Part shown: positions 41,827-44,555 of the stretch, one piece after another
How the letters are laid out: the number at the start of each line of letters is the position of its first letter
How positions within the stretch are numbered: position 1 is the stretch's first letter
DNA from: Aquisalinus sp.
GTDB taxonomy: Bacteria; Pseudomonadota; Alphaproteobacteria; Caulobacterales; Parvularculaceae
Assembly: GCA_022763115.1 (NCBI GenBank)
Contig: JALEGJ010000088.1
Location: forward strand, 1 to 44,555
Length of the DNA stretch: 44,555 nt
Direction: 5' to 3'
Position numbers and translations under genes: made by a program
Notes under the pieces: model-generated
Seen by the model: only the letters and a program-made list of their open reading frames with translations
Told to the model about the DNA's origin: nothing
The model's database searches: none

Positions 41827-44493
41827 TTATTTACCTAGGGCAGATTGCGCCGCCGCCAACCGGGCAATCGGGACCCGGTATGGTGAGCAGGAAACGTAAT
41901 CCAGACCCACTTTTTCGACGAATTTGATCGAATCGGCGTCGCCGCCATGCTCACCGCAGATACCGAGCTTGATATCGCTGCGGGTTTTGCGCCCGCGCTC
42001 AGCGGCGATTTCCACCAGCGCCCCAACGCCTTCCTGGTCCAGCGTCACAAACGGATCCTGCTCCAGAATGCCCTGGCGGATGTAATCCGGCAGGAATGTG
42101 CCGGCATCATCGCGGGAAAGACCGAATGTTGTCTGTGTCAGGTCATTGGTGCCAAAGGAGAAAAACGCTGCGTCCTCGGCGATCTGGTCAGCCGTCAATG
42201 CAGCGCGAGGCAATTCGATCATGGTCCCGACCATGTAATCAAGTTGCTGCCCTTTTTCCGCCAGCACAGCTCTCGCCACCGCATCAACACGCTCTTTCAG
42301 CAGGCTGAGTTCTTTTTTCTGGGCAACCAGCGGGATCATGATTTCCGGCGTGATAGCCTCACCAGAGGCGGAGACTTCACAAGCGGCCTCCATGATTGCC
42401 CGCACCTGCATCTCGTAAATCTCCGGATACGACACGCCAAGACGGCAACCACGATGCCCGAGCATCGGGTTAAACTCTTGCAGGGAATGTGCCCGCGCTT
42501 TCAGTTTTTCCGCGTCCATGCCGGAAGCCCTGGCGACTTCCTCAATCTCATTGTCAGAGTGCGGCAGAAATTCGTGCAACGGCGGATCAAGCAGGCGCAC
42601 TGTCACGGGCAGGCCGGACATGACTTCAAAAAGTTCCTTGAAGTCCCCGCGCTGCATCGGCAATAGCTTGGCCAAGGCCGCCTCACGGCCCGACTTGCTC
42701 TCGGCCAGGATCATCTCACGCACAGCAATGATGCGCTCGGCATCAAAGAACATGTGCTCAGTCCGGCACAGGCCAATGCCCTCTGCCCCGAAATCACGTG
42801 CCGTGCGCGCATCAAGCGGCGTCTCGGCATTGGCGCGCACTTTCATGCGGCGGCATTTGTCCGCCCATGTCATGACCTTGGCGAAGTCGCCGGAAAGCTC
42901 CGGCTGCACCGTTTTCACCTCACCGAAGAACACCTGCCCGGTATTGCCATCAATGGTGATCTTCTCGCCCTTGGCAACCTGCCGCCCGGCAACGGAAAAA
43001 CTGGAGCCGTCTTTTTCAATCCGCACATCGCCAGCGCCGCAAACGCATGGGCGGCCCATGCCGCGGGCAACCACAGCCGCGTGAGACGTCATGCCACCAC
43101 GCGCGGTGACGATGCCTGTCGCGGCGTGCATCCCGTGAATGTCTTCAGGACTTGTTTCCACACGTACCAGAATGACCTTGTGGCCTTCCTGTGCAAGACG
43201 CTCTGCCTCGTCTGAATTGAACACCACCTCGCCGGAAGCAGCGCCGGGAGACGCCGGCAGGCCCTTGGTCAACTGATCGCGCGGGGCATCAGGGTCAAGC
43301 GACGGGTGCAACAACTGGTCAAGCGAGCCCGGCTCAACGCGCATCACGGCTTCTTCTTCCGTAATCAGCTTTTCATCGCACATATCAACGGCGATCTTGA
43401 GCGCGGCCTTGGCGGTGCGCTTGCCATTGCGCGTCTGCAACATCCACAGCTTGCCTTGCTGGATGGTGAACTCGATGTCCTGCATGTCGCGGTAATGTTT
43501 TTCCAGTTTCTGGAAGACCGCTTCAAGCTCCTTATACGTCTCCGGCATGGCCTCTTCGAGCGACACTTCCGTATCGCCCATGGCCTCACGCGCACGCTTG
43601 GTCAGAGCCTGGGGTGTCCGGATACCCGCAACCACGTCCTCGCCCTGCGCGTTGATGAGAAACTCTCCGTAATAGGCATTTTCGCCGGTCGAAGGGTCGC
43701 GCGTGAAAGCAACGCCGGTGGCCGAACTTTCGCCCATATTGCCGAACACCATGGCCTGAACGTTCACAGCCGTGCCCCAGCTTTCCGGGATATTATGCAA
43801 GCGGCGATAGGTATTCGCCCGATCATTCCGCCACGAGCCGAACACCGCATCAATCGCGCCATGCAACTGCTCGCGCACATCCTGCGGGAAGGGTTTGCCA
43901 AGCTGGGCTTCCACCGCCTGCTTGTAAGCCGCGATGACCTTTTTCCAGTCAGCTGCTTTCAGGTCTGTATCAAGGAAGAAGTCATTTTCCTCCTTATACG
44001 TGTCCAGAATATCCTCGAAGGTATGGTGACCGACACCAAGCACGACATCAGAATACATCTGGATGAACCGGCGATAGCTGTCATAGGCAAAACGCTCGTC
44101 CCCGGACAATGCCGCCAGACCTGCCACCGTCTCATCATTGAGCCCGAGATTCAGCACAGTGTCCATCATCCCCGGCATGGAGGCACGGGCACCGGAGCGT
44201 ACAGAAACCAGCAGCGGGTTCGCGGTATCACCGAAAACCTTGCCGACGACCTCACCGATCTTGTTCACGGCCTCATCGACCATGCCATCAAGCCCGACTG
44301 GCCAGGCGCGATCATTCTTGTAGTACAGGGTACAGACTTCCGTGGTGATGGTGAACCCTGGCGGCACCGGCAAGCCGAGGCTCGCCATCTCGGCAAGGTT
44401 CGCGCCCTTGCCGCCCAGCAGGTTCTTCAGGGAAGCATCACCATCAGATGATCCGCCGCCGAAATTATACACCCATTTTTGTTCTGTACTCAT
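41827..44493 (-). CDS. ppdK: Pyruvate, phosphate dikinase
   Basis: This encodes 888 residues from ATG 44493, preceded by GAGGG; an in-frame start at 44535 would add 14 residues. The N-terminal ATP-grasp domain begins FGGGSSDGDASLKNLLGGKGANLAEM. The phosphohistidine is His471 (GGMTSHAAVVARGMG), and the C-terminal PEP/pyruvate barrel has Cys846 (GICGEHGGD). It interconverts pyruvate, ATP and phosphate with PEP, AMP and pyrophosphate, and serves gluconeogenesis. Between its stop and the SleB gene (41529-41826) I see no gene or clear terminator. Confidence 0.97.
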   Translation of the reverse strand: MSTEQKWVYNFGGGSSDGDASLKNLLGGKGANLAEMASLGLPVPPGFTITTEVCTLYYKNDRAWPVGLDGMVDEAVNKIGEVVGKVFGDTANPLLVSVRSGARASMPGMMDTVLNLGLNDETVAGLAALSGDERFAYDSYRRFIQMYSDVVLGVGHHTFEDILDTYKEENDFFLDTDLKAADWKKVIAAYKQAVEAQLGKPFPQDVREQLHGAIDAVFGSWRNDRANTYRRLHNIPESWGTAVNVQAMVFGNMGESSATGVAFTRDPSTGENAYYGEFLINAQGEDVVAGIRTPQALTKRAREAMGDTEVSLEEAMPETYKELEAVFQKLEKHYRDMQDIEFTIQQGKLWMLQTRNGKRTAKAALKIAVDMCDEKLITEEEAVMRVEPGSLDQLLHPSLDPDAPRDQLTKGLPASPGAASGEVVFNSDEAERLAQEGHKVILVRVETSPEDIHGMHAATGIVTARGGMTSHAAVVARGMGRPCVCGAGDVRIEKDGSSFSVAGRQVAKGEKITIDGNTGQVFFGEVKTVQPELSGDFAKVMTWADKCRRMKVRANAETPLDARTARDFGAEGIGLCRTEHMFFDAERIIAVREMILAESKSGREAALAKLLPMQRGDFKELFEVMSGLPVTVRLLDPPLHEFLPHSDNEIEEVARASGMDAEKLKARAHSLQEFNPMLGHRGCRLGVSYPEIYEMQVRAIMEAACEVSASGEAITPEIMIPLVAQKKELSLLKERVDAVARAVLAEKGQQLDYMVGTMIELPRAALTADQIAEDAAFFSFGTNDLTQTTFGLSRDDAGTFLPDYIRQGILEQDPFVTLDQEGVGALVEIAAERGRKTRSDIKLGICGEHGGDADSIKFVEKVGLDYVSCSPYRVPIARLAAAQSALGK

Positions 44494-44555
44494 GCGTTTA
44501 ACCCTCAATGCGTGAGAAATCTGCGACCTGTTCACAGGTCTGTTTTATGGAGGCA

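Noticed and set aside
43306-44451. A 381-residue open frame antisense to ppdK
   Set aside because: It is a mirror of a strongly conserved gene, has no recognisable domain and no ribosome binding site.

Overview
This 44.6-kb window looks like chromosomal DNA of a Gram-negative alphaproteobacterium, probably a marine or aquatic aerobic heterotroph of the Hyphomonadales/Parvularculales type. That placement is an inference from gene content. The supporting content is a lipobox glycine-zipper protein, a QmcA/NfeD pair, an alphaproteobacterial-type long dihydroorotase, a TIGR02301-like protein, a HIG1-like protein, a SleB-type hydrolase, pyruvate phosphate dikinase, and a nadABC cluster preceded by a Nudix-derived regulator. 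GC content is moderate by eye. I saw no rRNA, tRNA, CRISPR array or prophage.

Layout. (1) 1-3.3 kb: a TerB-like membrane protein whose promoter region is split by a complete IS1-type element (719-3200). The element has 13-bp terminal inverted repeats, a perfect 8-bp target duplication, one or two passenger genes, and a transposase gene broken by a frameshift. (2) 3.3-14.5 kb: a small gene behind a Fur-like box, an MscS-type channel, a glycine-zipper lipoprotein, a wax ester synthase/DGAT, a sulfotransferase, 3-hydroxybutyryl-CoA dehydrogenase, a PilZ protein, a DUF885 lipoprotein, a VOC protein, the NfeD/QmcA operon, and a solitary phoU with a Pho box. (3) 14.6-24.4 kb: a secreted protein with a Cys/His pair like papain-fold hydrolases, a HIG1 protein, a PduO-type cobalamin adenosyltransferase, etfBA with a strong terminator, a methyltransferase, a dihydroorotase-family enzyme, a rhodanese lacking its cysteine, a TIGR02301-like protein, a serine hydrolase and glyoxalase I. 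(4) 24.5-31.3 kb: a metallo-beta-lactamase/receiver/GAF fusion, a Nudix hydrolase, the overlapping ygfZ-tag-GNAT operon, and a FabH/HD hydrolase/dual-specificity-phosphatase trio. (5) 31.4-35.9 kb: a 1460-residue surface protein with eight ~100-residue repeats, a predicted beta-barrel and an OmpA-type peptidoglycan-binding domain. (6) 35.9-40.8 kb: an NAD biosynthesis locus: a NadQ/NrtR-like regulator, a palindromic operator on the nadA promoter, nadA, an intrinsic terminator directly before nadB, then nadB and nadC. (7) 40.8-44.5 kb: a SleB-type cell wall hydrolase and ppdK.

How the genes work together. Fatty-acid and storage-lipid metabolism is represented by the wax ester synthase, hbdA, etfBA and the FabH homologue. 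Envelope functions recur throughout: MscS, the lipoproteins, QmcA/NfeD, the giant OmpA fusion and SleB. The NAD locus is a self-contained regulated pathway from aspartate to nicotinate mononucleotide. The features most worth follow-up are the passenger-carrying IS, the repeat/barrel/OmpA fusion, the MBL-REC-GAF protein, the terminator between nadA and nadB, and the secreted Cys/His protein.
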